The position numbers and the translations under genes are program-made. From Paramacrobiotus metropolitanus (taxonomy: Eukaryota > Tardigrada > Eutardigrada > Parachela > Macrobiotidae): DNA of 64,000 nt. The notes beneath the pieces are model-generated. The model did not search any database. It was not told the DNA's origin and saw nothing but the letters and a program-made list of their open reading frames with translations. Shown in pieces: positions 48,101-58,304 of the stretch. Where the stretch lies: NCBI RefSeq assembly GCF_019649055.1, contig NW_026570256.1, positions 186,001 to 250,000 on the forward strand, in the 5' to 3' direction. The first letter of the stretch is position 1. Each line of letters opens with the position of its first letter.

Positions 48101-50079
48101 GGGAGACATCTCGCGAATCAGAAGCATCGGAAGTGAGCCTACCAAGTACTTCGACGGTTAGCACAAGGTCACACACGGACCCGAAAACGACTAGAGCAAG
48201 AACCACCGAGCCAAGAAGCCTTGCGGAAGCTTTGGAAAAAGGGAAAAAAGCAAAGTGCGAACCTGTTAAGACTAAAGGAAAGGGCAAGGCAATTATGAAA
48301 ATCGATGCATTGGCGATGGCTAATTACATCGAACCGGATGGAGAGAGTGAACTTGATTACTCAGGAGATGAAGCAGAATTCGTAGATCCAGACAGCGATA
48401 ATATGACTACGATTGATGAAATCATCGATGCGTTTGACGGAGCGGAGAAGAATTTTACACGGATACGCACGACATCAGTAACATCGAAATTCAGAACGGG
48501 CTTAAAGAAATATTTGAGAAAAGAAATGCACCGTAGCTTCACCAAGCAGAAGTTCGATGTGGTATTAGAATACGCTCGGAACGCGGGAAAACTTCTCCAG
48601 AAACATCCGAATTTCGCGTATAAGGCTAAATTATTTAGACCGTCAAGTTCGGATAAGGCGCTAACGACTCCAAACGAAGATACCTCAATGCGAGTAGAAA
48701 GGGCAATCGCGGGAATGACAAGCCCGTTGGGGTCAACGAGTCACCGGATCAGCCAATACATCAATGCTGTTTGGAATGATGGGAAAGGAATGATAAAGGA
48801 AATCGATACAGCCACCGAACGCGTGTTGCCGAGGATGATAAAACAGAACATCCTTGCTACAACAAACGCACATAAAGGATATCCGATCCGATACACGAGA
48901 GTAGGCCTGATACCGCCGGAAAAACAAGTCCATTGTAACATGTCCGACAGTCAGGAGATGGAAAAGGTGCCATCGAGCGGAGACCCGACAACTCCCATAT
49001 TGAATCGGATCGCGCAGCTAACAGCTGAAGAAGAAGCCACTCGGGCTACAGCACAAGCACCGAAAGCGACGAAAAAGAAAGGGCCGATGGACGTGGAATC
49101 GGAAGAGAGCGACGATGACACCTCTGTCCCAACGCCTTTGGAACCGGCGACAGAAAAGTCTAAAGGTCAAGAGACATCCGGAACTGCGACGGAAGAAAGT
49201 CAACCGAAAGGTCATGGGACTTTAGAAAAACGGGAGAAAGAAAAGGTCATGCTCTTAATGGACAAGGCAGCGGCAGAAGCGGCCTCTGCGCGACAGGTGT
49301 ACCAGAAATCTTTGTTCGCACCATTGAAGGAGGTTTTTGAGAAAGAGCGATCGAAGTCGGCAGGTGAAGCGGGAGGTCACGAGACTTTGCCACAGAAAGA
49401 GAAAACCGACGTACCGAAATCTGCTCAGTCATCATCTGGCTCGTTGGCAAAACTGAGGATTGATGAAACGGAGACAACTGACCCAACGCACTCGGCATTA
49501 TCCCCCCAGAAAACGGAATCTAGCGGTACGAAGACAAAGGAGGCGACGGACTATACGCTAGGAGCACCGTTGGATGTGACCAACCGGACATGGAGCGAAG
49601 TCCAAGCGGCACTTCAGAGCACTAGCAAGGGTGAAATGCTGGGCCCAGACCTGAAAAGACAAGTCGCCGAAAATTCAAACGGAAGATCGTCACTTAGCAT
49701 GACCGAGCGAGTCTTAAAAAGGGCATATAAGGAAGGAAGACTGGGATGTAAATATGACAAAGACAACAAGATTATTTATTACCTTCCGAAACAGGACCAG
49801 GACCGCACGCCCAGACTGAAAATGGAATTGGAGGCCTGGAAAATAGCCATTACAGATGTGGCTTTAGACGCCATTGGCGGTACCAATGGAGCGTCATGGG
49901 GCGACCTTTCGAACTTCATGGCTGTCCATTACGAACTGGGAGAATTGAATATCGAGAAAGACAAAGAATGGATCAAGAATGCCGTCGAAGCCTTGATTGC
50001 AGACGAAACGCTTCATATTAACAAAGATAGCCGAGTTGATTTTAAGCCGCTACGTCCGCCGGCGAAGGAGTCTGAGTGA
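45178..50079 (+). CDS. Accessory ORF region A, function unknown, winged-helix-like end
   Basis: Open segments 45178-45801, 45659-47887 and 47905-50079 overlap or adjoin in different frames and look like one ancestral ORF of about 1,600 codons with one-base frame changes near 45650 and 47850. The N-terminus is Gly/Tyr/Pro-rich. The middle (about 46650-47450) holds two related blocks of about 140 residues (QFVPPEERHNPRV compared with DLIPESERQDPVV). The C-terminal 75 residues (from 49846) resemble the linker-histone H15 winged helix: ASWGDLSNFMAVHYELGE, IKNAVEALIADETL. Similar but weaker patterns lie near 48690-48900 and 49580-49790. It is not envelope-like. A DNA- or chromatin-binding role is only an inference. 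Confidence 0.6.
49846..50058 (+). other. Linker-histone (H15)-like winged helix
   Basis: The segment follows the H15 order: a helix (AITDVALDAI), Gly/Ser turn, a second helix ending HYELG where histone H1 has HYKVG, a spacer, then a third helix IKNAVEALIADETL that aligns with the H1 IKRLVxxGxL region, and a final basic strand. It is recognised by eye only. Confidence 0.45.
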
Positions 50080-50436
50080 ACATGACAGATGTAATATGCA
50101 GCGAGTAATGAACCCTGCATATTACAGAATAGCATAAAATAGTTCAAAATGAAAGAGAAAAGTGTTACAGAAACGAGAGAGCGAAAAGGTCAACCTGAAT
50201 TAGACTAATAGAAAAGGTCACAGTAGTCAGAAAACGCTAATAACGTGAGAAAGGTCACCACGTTACAGTGATAGAAAGGCAGCAGGAGCTAGGAAAGTCT
50301 CAGCTCAGTAACGGAATAGCCTAAAATAGGCGTAAAATGATAGAAAAGTCGCGTTAATGGATAAGAAAGGAAAAGATTATTGTGGAGAAATAACTATGAT
50401 GGAATTGTTTTTATATTACAGAATTAACACGGAAAG
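50080..50436 (+). other. Spacer between accessory regions
   Basis: An 11-bp stem GTAATATGCAG/CTGCATATTAC (50091-50101 and 50115-50125, 13-base loop) lies 12 bases after the stop of region A. The rest contains three AAAGGTCA octamers and short ATAAAATAG-like repeats, with no coding sequence. Confidence 0.55.
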
Positions 50437-53178
50437 ATGGCACAGAAAGGTCAAGCCACTCAACGAAGTCAGGGAACACTTCCAATGGACGTCGATCAGT
50501 CTACGGGCTATAATCCAAGGTGTCCGGACTGCTTACGCAACAACAGAAAAGTCAATAAGAAGTTCCCGTGCTACACATGCGTTCATAAGTTGGGGGACCC
50601 ACACATTGTTTCACTCGTGGGAATCATGGAAGCTAAACGGGGGAATATGGATGTTTTTCGGAACCTCATTAGCGCGAGGAATTATGGCAGCATCCCGGTA
50701 GAAGAGCGAATGCTACTCGAGGATCGTTATCGGGAAGCGATCCAGAATAACGAGAGTGGCTGGGATGATACTCTAGAACCATTGAAATGTTCACAAACGG
50801 ACGCATACCGTAAGAAGTTCGAGGAGGAACAGGAGCGGATGCAGCGCCAGAAGTTGGAGGATGAACTCCGTGCGAAGATTAACGCGCAAAATCAAAGGGC
50901 AAGCGAACAGGCCGCCAGGGAGCCACTGCCCAGCACGTCGAGCTCAGCTGTACCTACAGCCAGCCTCAACGAAGATGAAGCGCAGCTTACACGACAGTCT
51001 CTCAATCTGCAGATCGATACGCTGACGAGTGACCCGGCTGCCATGCAGCAGGATTTATTTGACGCGCTGTTACGAGAGAAAATGAGATTACAAAAAGGTT
51101 TTGCTCCAGCGCCGTACATAAAGAAGGAAATTGAAAAACGTATGGAGGATCTGCGTAAATCCCGTCAAAATGAAAGTAATGTTCTGCAGGCGCTCAGAGG
51201 ATTTAAACGGGACGAAGGTTTCATACGCCCTCGATCGCCTCCGCATAGAGAAAGGTCACGCGGACATTTACGGGAACATGAACGAACCTCTGAAAGACGA
51301 AGCGAAAGGTCACGTGAATACTCTCGTGAAAGGACACGGGATTACCGCAGTGAAAAGTCACGCGAACGTTCTCACGACCGAGATTACCGTGGCGGAAGAG
51401 GATGGGTGCGCCATGGCAATGAGATAACGGAAACGACCATTCAACGGAAAATCGATACGGCAAAGATTTTGGCAGCGACGAGAGGACGTGAAGAACAACG
51501 GCGTGCGGAGACTTACCGTACAGAGCCTGAAAAGAAAGGTCATCAGGTGCCGTTGGGAGTTGGATTCTGTAATCGCAATGTCAGAATGTCAACACCCGAA
51601 AGGTCATGGGACAAAAGGCGCGAGCAGACGCGAAATCGAACACCGGACCCAAATGATAAGAGATGGCAAGAGAGAGCTGCATATTATGCGGGCTTTGAAT
51701 CCGGTGCAAGCAAAAGGTCATCGAGTGCGGAACGGGAAGATTCACCCCCAAAGTATCAAAGGATGGAATCAACAGTCCACGTGGTGAACCCAATCGTTAG
51801 TGCCGTTCAAGAAGATGACCCGATGGAAGGGGCCAGCTCAGTTGTGGATTTGACGTCCCAGGACAATGTGACCCACCGACGGAACGTAATTTTGGACAAT
51901 GACCTTCAACCGGCTATATCGGCGAGTAACGAACCGTCGCAGCCCGAGTCAGAAGGACGGCGTGAACAAGAAGGTCAACGTGAACCGGATGATCGTCGTG
52001 AAGCTGACCGACGAACGACTTCCAGATTTAACAACCGACACCCCGACATAATCGACATGGAATGTGATATGTCAGACACCGACGAACAAATGGCGGGAAT
52101 TTGTCGATACATAGGGATTGAAGGTGATTCAGCGGAAGCGAATAAGATTCACACAATTCTGAATCAGCTGCGCCAATTTTTATTCGATTCGGGCTATGCA
52201 AAAGAGATTAAGAAGGGAGTGGAAGAAGGAAATTTCCATCGATTATACATTCCCCGCGATTCAGTAAGAGATTGTTATCTCCCTATTCGACGGAACGGGT
52301 TACATAGCCTACTGGATTTGAGTTTACTGGATGTACCACTGGATACGACTGACCCAGTCGGGATGACACAATTTTATTATAGGGACTATCCCTAACGACA
52401 AGAATATGTGGCTCAGTTCGTTTTACGTCATGTGAATCCAGCCTTCAAGTTGCTTGCAGCAAGGGCATCGATAGGACTACAAGTGGATCCTAAAGACTAT
52501 GCCGCAAGAAGGATGGGGCAGAAGGTCTTCGCTGCGAGACTGGCACACTATAAAACACAGGTTTAGCTGGTGTCTAATACTATGAAGGACGATATCCCAC
52601 TACTCTTCCGACCTCATGTGGCGAAATTGGAAGAACCCATGGAACATGTCGGAATAGCCCACACGGCTCGCAAGGCGTTGAAAAAGTGCAAGATACGAAT
52701 GGAAAAGGGCAACCTTACACAGCGCCATGCCTCCCAGGTGGAAGAGAGGATCAATCGAATCAAAGACACCACGAGAAGCGACTACGTCGAACCAATGGAC
52801 GGAGTTGAAACGTATATTGATGAATTCCTAGTGAAGAAAAGTGACCGGCGCCCAGAACGCGCTCCTAACCAGATAGGACGACGTGGCTTACGAAACCAGC
52901 AGCTTCGAGACAATCTCGCCGATGTACAACGTCGATTGGCAGATGACCCTGATAACCGAAGACTGCGGTTAGAAGAAAATGACGCACGCCATCGAGTTGA
53001 GGCGGTTAAGCGAAGTCGCCAAGGGAAAGGTCGCGGTCAGCGAGAGGTTGATTCGGAAAAGGTCATGGGAGTTGATTCAACGGAACCAGTTGACCGAACG
53101 TCAGACCAAAATCAACCGAAAAGCGCTAAAAAACGTCCGCCGAGAGACGGCGAGGACGATTCAAATGAGATGGAATAG
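50437..53178 (+). CDS. Accessory ORF region B with CxxC pair and RS/RE-rich domain
   Basis: One frame from ATG 50437 to TAG 53176, with TAA at 52393 and TAG at 52564 inside it (913 codons). The N-terminus has a zinc-ribbon-like CPDC...CYTC pair (residues about 29-47) and QKGQ, then a Gln/Glu/Arg helical segment. An Arg/Ser/Glu-rich tract follows (about 51235-51400; SRGHLREHERTSERRSERSR), like SR splicing factors. It ends in a compact acidic segment and, beyond the stops, a Lys/Arg-rich tail. Much of the ERSR pattern comes from the AAAGGTCAC motif in this frame. No homologue is recognised; RNA binding or splicing control of the element is a guess. Confidence 0.55.
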
Positions 53179-53851
53179 TGTTGACCGTTAGGATCACACT
53201 ATTAGAATGGCGTCTACGGCATCTGTCGGTACGTCACAGAAATGAAAAAAGGTGTTGTATAAGGGCGACGTGACATGTTAACACTAACTGTATTCGTGTA
53301 TTTGTTGTTTGCAGCGTTTATAGCACAGAATCACAAAGGATAAAGAAATCATGTGGAGCATCTATTGGGGTTGAAATTGATTCGGTCTCTAAAGCCGGCC
53401 CCAAGGGAGTGGCTACGGCAGTTAGCCGGCCCTCCTCTTAAGCGATTCAGTGTTATAAATTCACAAGAAAAACTACGGTAATCAAGCCGGATCTCTTGAA
53501 TACGAAAGTGGGCCACAAGCGGCGAAAAAGAGAAAGACAACAGGTGGAATGTTAATGGGGTAAACATAATGCGGCAGTCAGCCGGCCTCATTAGAGTTGC
53601 TAAGGTAAATTATGCCGGCCATCTCTCTAACCGATTCAGTGTCAGAACTTAACGAGAGAAACTACGGAAATTAAGCCGGATCTCTCGAGACGAAGACGGG
53701 CCACAAGCGGCGAACAAGAGTAAAAGATTGAATGTGGAAGCGTCATGGGGTAAATTCAATGCGGTAATTAGCCGGCCCCATCAGAGATGTTACGGTAAAC
53801 TTTGCCGGCACTCTGGCCGCTCGAGGCATATTAAAGTTGGATGTGCGACGG

Positions 53852-55274
53852 TATCAGGGCGGGCTTATGATTCAGCCCTTCTCTCATTGGTTGGTTTTGG
53901 GTTTTTTCCTGTCTGGGCATTTGCATGCGCTTTGATGGCTCTATAAGGCAGCTGCGCTGCCTACAGAGACCAGTTGGTTTTTGGCTTGCGCGCAAGCGCG
54001 GTGTGTGTTCAGATTTCGGCATTAAAGCCTACATCCGGGTTCGTTTTGCTCCTCCGTCGATGGACGATGCGCGCTTAACCAGCGCCATCTGATATGGTAG
54101 CAGATCGTGGTTCCGATCGTGTGCTACACAGCGGGCTTGCCCCGCTCACGGGCCACCTCTGAGTTGTGGACCAGATCGCGTGATCGCGTCCTGTGCCACC
54201 CCCGGGTACGGAGCTCATCCCGCTCCCCCGGATTCCCCGTCAGTCGCCGGAGCTGTGCCGTCACTCCCGCAGAACGCGGAGGAAACTGCCTCTCCCAGAA
54301 GGGGATGGAGATATCGCCAAGCCAGAAGTGCAGCGATGGACGGACAAACCCACAGCCACACCGTACCGATGACGGATGCCGACGGTGGACGCAACCCGGA
54401 CCAGCAGGAAACCTGCGGACCCTTCACCACCACCAACAGCCACGCCAACCCCGATCCCCACGGCCGGATCGACCACCATTACCACGCCGAGAAATTCACC
54501 CCACCAAAACCCTGCCCGCCTTACCTGGGACAGCGACCTTTCCCCGGCGGAGCAGTGGAATTGCCCCACCGGAGCAGCGTAATTTTGTGTTTGCAGGGTC
54601 ATGGCCGTACCTGTGCCCCAAACCCTGCGCGATTTTCCCCAGACGGTGACCTTTCTCCAGACGGATAAAATGCGGAATCTACCGATTTCCGCATCCGACC
54701 CTGAATTCTGTCGCGACAGTGCGTTGACCTAGGCACTGGACCGCGTGAAGCCGAACCAGACCGACCGAACGAGCCAAACCGACCGAGAACCACTCCTAAA
54801 CCGAACCTGATCCGAGCCGACCAAACCTGGACCGAGCCGGACCAAACCTGACTGAACCAGATCCCATACCGGACCACGTGAGCCGACCGAACTGGAACCG
54901 AGCCACCCGGTAGTACAGTCTATTAGACATAGTACAGGGACCGTACCGGTCCCTGTATCCACTGTTCTTTTACGGCGCATCACGCCATTTACCTGCACTT
55001 CGCAGGAGCTCAGTGTTAGACCGTACAGGGATATCAGGGCGGGCTTATGATTCAGCCCTTCTCTCATTGGTTGGTTTTGGGTTTTTTCCTGTCTGGGCAT
55101 TTGCATGCGCTTTGATGGCTCTATAAGGCAGCTGCGCTGCCTACAGAGACCAGTTGGTTTTTGGCTTGCGCGCAAGCGCGGTGTGTGTTCAGATTTCGGC
55201 ATTAAAGCCTACATCCGGGTTCGTTTTGCTCCTCCGTCGATGGACGATGCGCGCTTAACCAGCGCCATCTGATA
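53852..55274 (+). mobile_element. TRIM-like non-autonomous LTR element, 1.42 kb
   Basis: Two apparently identical 243-bp LTRs (53852-54094 and 55032-55274) start TATCAG and end CTGATA. The 4-bp target duplication is ACGG (53848-53851 and 55275-55278), confirmed by the empty site in copy B. A primer site TGGTAGCAGA follows the left LTR directly. The 937-bp interior has overlapping open frames (for example 54180-54668) without Gag, RT or integrase motifs, and a CCGAACC/GACCGA-rich section near 54740-54860. It needs enzymes in trans. Confidence 0.88.
54095..54118 (+). promoter_or_regulatory. Primer binding site of the TRIM-like element
   Basis: TGGTAGCAGA matches the 3' end of initiator tRNA-Met, as in the giant element. 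The following bases (GTGGTTCCGATC) also resemble the complement of the T-arm (ATGGTTTCGATC), so an extended or tRNA-derived match is possible. Confidence 0.7.
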
Positions 55275-56295
55275 ACGGAAAGGTCAAAATTGGAAGGAGG
55301 CAAGCAACGAAATGCTTGACGGCCGCAGAAAAAAGGCTAAGTTCCTCCATGACCTTTGATGGAAGTTTGAAGAGAAGTCGAATGACCTTTGGGATCATTA
55401 TCGCCCAAGAGAGTCACCGTATTAGAATTCAAGTCGCATGACCTTTTGGGACCATTAACCCATATGAGTCGCACATCTCAACGGATCATCTGAACAAAGG
55501 ATGACCTTTACTAGGGAGGAAGCGAACTATGCTTGTCTACATGACGTCCCTCCATGACCTTTATTGGATCTCATTTTAAGTCGTACAATTGATACGCACC
55601 ATATCCCAAAGATTGAAGCAGTATTACCTAAGTCGTACTTGATACGCACCCGATTCTCAAGCGGATTGTGATGAAAGTCGCACTATGGATGCGCAGAATT
55701 GCTCAAGCGAGCGGAATGGGCCAAGGTGTGGAAAACGGTGGACAGGACCTGTGACCTTTACGAGTCAGAAATGGAGGATCCTAGTCTACATTGATTAATT
55801 GCTTCTGTTGATCTGTTTAACTGTTGATCTGTTTTTGTATTAGAATTGATATGGAATAGTATTTTGATACAGATCTCTTTATTTCACATTGTGCATTTGG
55901 AATTGATGTGATAAAATGGAATAAGAGAATTTGATGTTTTTGAGCACGCACAGACACCGGCGACCGCCGGCGACAACAATAAAAATTCGTGGGGGCGGCC
56001 ATAACTGATGCGGCCATGGATATTATCGTCGGAACAAACGCAGTGACGTTGAATGACCTTTTGAACTGCATGGCTGTCTGACTTTGAAATGTTCAAACTG
56101 AATATCGGAAAGGATGGGAAGTAAATCAGAAACTCTGTTGAATGTTTGATTAACGACGGAGCACTTGAACTGGCGTAAACGACAAAACGTGAAAGGTCAC
56201 CGCGTTAGAATGAAGCAATTGACCTTAATGATTTAACGAAAAAGGTCACGAAAGGTCATCAGAAGCGAATATCATGGTTAAGTGTAAAGGTCACG

Positions 56296-57570
56296 TAACA
56301 TGTTAACTTAAACTGCATTCGTGTAATTGTTGTTTTCAGCGTTTATAGCACAGAATCGCAAAGGATAAAGAAATCATGTGGAGCAGCGATTGGGGTTGAA
56401 ATCAATTCGGTCTATTATGCCGGCCCCAAAGGAGTTGCTACGGCAGTCAGCCGGCTCTCCTCCTTAAGCGACTCAGTGTTACAAATTGGCAGGAGAAACT
56501 ACGGTAATCAAGCCGGATCTCTTGAACACGAAAGGGGGCCACAAGCGGCGAAAAAGAGAAAGACAACAGGTGGAAATATTAATGGGGTTGAATTTGATTC
56601 GGTCCATTAGCCGGCCCCATCAGAGACGCTACGGTGTACTATGCCGGCCACTCTCTCCAAGCGATTCAGTGTCAAAACTTAACGAGAGAAATAACAGTAA
56701 TCAAGCCGGATCTCTCGTACCGAAGATGGGCCACAAGCGGCGAACAAGAGTAAAAGATTTAATGTGGAAGCGTCATGGGGTAAATTTAATGCGGTAGTTA
56801 GCCGGCCCCATCAGAGATGCTACGGTAAACTCTGCCGGCACTCTGGCCGCTCGAGGCATGTTGAAGTTGGATGTGCGACGGAAAGGTCAAATCGAAATCT
56901 TTATCAGGAGGCAAGCAAAGAAGTGCTTGAAGGCCGCAGAAAATTGGCTAAGTTCCTCCATGACCTTTAATCGAAGTTTGAAGCGAAGTTGGATGACCTT
57001 TGGGATCATTACCGCCCAAGAGAGTCACCGTATTGGAATTTAAGTCGCATGACCTTTTGGGACCATTAACCCAAAACGAGTCGCACATCTCAACGGATCA
57101 TCCCAACAAAGGATAACCTTTACCAGGGAGGAAGCGAACTACGCTTGTCTATATGACGTCCCTCCATGACCTTTATGGATCTCATTTTAAGTCGTACAAT
57201 TGATACGCACTAATTCCAAAGATTGAAGCAGTATTCCTAAGTCGTACTTGATACGCACCTGATTCTCAAGCGGATTGTGATGAAAAGTCGCGATAAGGAT
57301 GCGCGAAGTTGCTCAACAGAGCGGAATAGGGAAAAGTGCGGAAAACGGTGGACAGGACCTGTGACCTTTATGAGTCAGAAATGGAGGATCCTAGTCTACA
57401 TTTGATTAAAAACTTCTGTTGATCTGTTTAATTGTTGATCTGTTTTTGTATTAGAATTTATATGGAATAGTATTTTGATACAGATCTCTTTATTTCACAT
57501 TGTGCATTTGGAATTGATGTGATAAAATGGAATAAGAGAATTTGATGTTTTGAGCACGCACAGACACTGG
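56296..57570 (+). repeat. Tail duplication copy B
   Basis: Direct repeat of copy A at roughly 90% by eye. It includes the AAAGGTCA/TGACCTTT sites, which are mostly conserved; one site is altered (GATAACCTTT near 57113). Confidence 0.85.
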
Positions 57571-57640
57571 CGACCGTCGTCTTTTCGTGGATTTGGGAGT
57601 GTGTCCAGCCTCAACGGAGCTCGGCATCCCCCCAGAGGCA

Positions 57641-57986
57641 TGTGAGACGAGGCCTCAATAGCGTTCACGCCCGTGGCGCTAGGCGCTACGCCTTTGGATT
57701 ACGTGTCTGTGTTGTGTCTCGCTTCTGATTGGCTTGAGTTGTGTTAGTGGGCGCGGCATAGCACGTGCCGCACACAGTCGAATTGGCTCTACGATTTACG
57801 ATCGAGCTGCGCCGATCAGTATTGATTTTCTGTTGTCGGAACTTTCAATATTATTAAAAGTTAGCAATTAGCGGTGCGACGTCTTGTGTTTCCGCATAGC
57901 TCGCAATACATATCGCATTGCTCGCTCCACGGGATCTATTCCGTTTAGGTCGCCGTATCTGGATCACAGTTGGATCTAGCATTAGA
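57641..57986 (+). repeat. 3' LTR of the giant element
   Basis: 346 bases matching 30568-30913 with two substitutions. It is preceded by CCCCCCAGAGGCA, a poor polypurine tract, and followed by the target duplication ACAG. Confidence 0.9.
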
Positions 57987-58304
57987 ACAGTATGTCGCAA
58001 TACTGCATGCAGACCGGCCGGCATAATTATTATAAACACGGCAAACCACGCCTCTATCTGCGCAGTGCGCATTCATCGAATGGCATTCCGTACATTTTAT
58101 TAGACCGGCCGTTTTAAATCACAGCGCTATTGCAGCCACCCAGGCCGGCGTTTGCACAGTTTATTTTTTGTGTTTAAATTAGAAGTTGCTACCGCTCTTG
58201 CCGTGATTGATCGCCAAATGGCCCAAATCACTGAAATCAGCAGTTTAACGAGTGTTTGAACAGTTAACGAATGCTGAATATATATTGCCAGAGCACCCAC
58301 AACG

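Larger units (their letters stand above)
53271..55966 (+). repeat. Tail duplication copy A (split by the TRIM)
   Basis: 53271-53851 plus 55279-55966 match copy B at 56296-57570 in order, starting at ACATGTTAAC and ending at GAGCACGCACAGACAC. Copy A is interrupted by the TRIM-like element at 53852-55274; copy B preserves the uninterrupted site (GCGACGGAAAGGTCA). Confidence 0.88.
53179..57640 (+). other. 3' tail of the giant element
   Basis: 4.4 kb without protein-coding evidence. It contains two copies of a 1.3-kb tandem duplication, a nested TRIM-like element, many TGACCTTT octamers and repeated short GCCGGC-centred segments (for example TTAGCCGGCCCCAT). Confidence 0.7.
30568..57986 (+). mobile_element. 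Giant Ty3/gypsy-type LTR retrotransposon, 27.4 kb
   Basis: The element is bounded by 346-bp direct repeats and a 4-bp target duplication ACAG (30564-30567 and 57987-57990). Order: LTR, initiator-tRNA primer site, 1.45-kb leader, coiled-coil and Gag regions with zinc knuckle, protease, RT, RNase H, integrase, two accessory ORF regions, 4.4-kb tail, LTR. Protease-RT-RNase H-integrase order defines Ty3/gypsy. Typical members are 5-9 kb; plant Ogre and planarian Burro elements reach comparable size. Many ORFs are interrupted by single stops or one-base frame changes. AAAGGTCA octamers are spread through almost the whole internal region. I saw no clear polypurine tract before the 3' LTR and no envelope-like membrane protein. 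Confidence 0.93.

Noticed and set aside
45178-53178. Accessory ORFs as an envelope gene
   Set aside because: No signal peptide, transmembrane segment, Cys-rich ectodomain or fusion peptide is visible; composition is charged and low-complexity with DNA-binding-like segments.
54060-54120. tRNA-like sequence at the TRIM LTR boundary
   Set aside because: The resemblance is explained by the primer site, which is complementary to initiator tRNA; there is no cloverleaf.
54180-54668. TRIM internal 162-codon frame as Gag
   Set aside because: It is Pro/His/Thr-rich, overlaps two other open frames and has no capsid or zinc-knuckle pattern.
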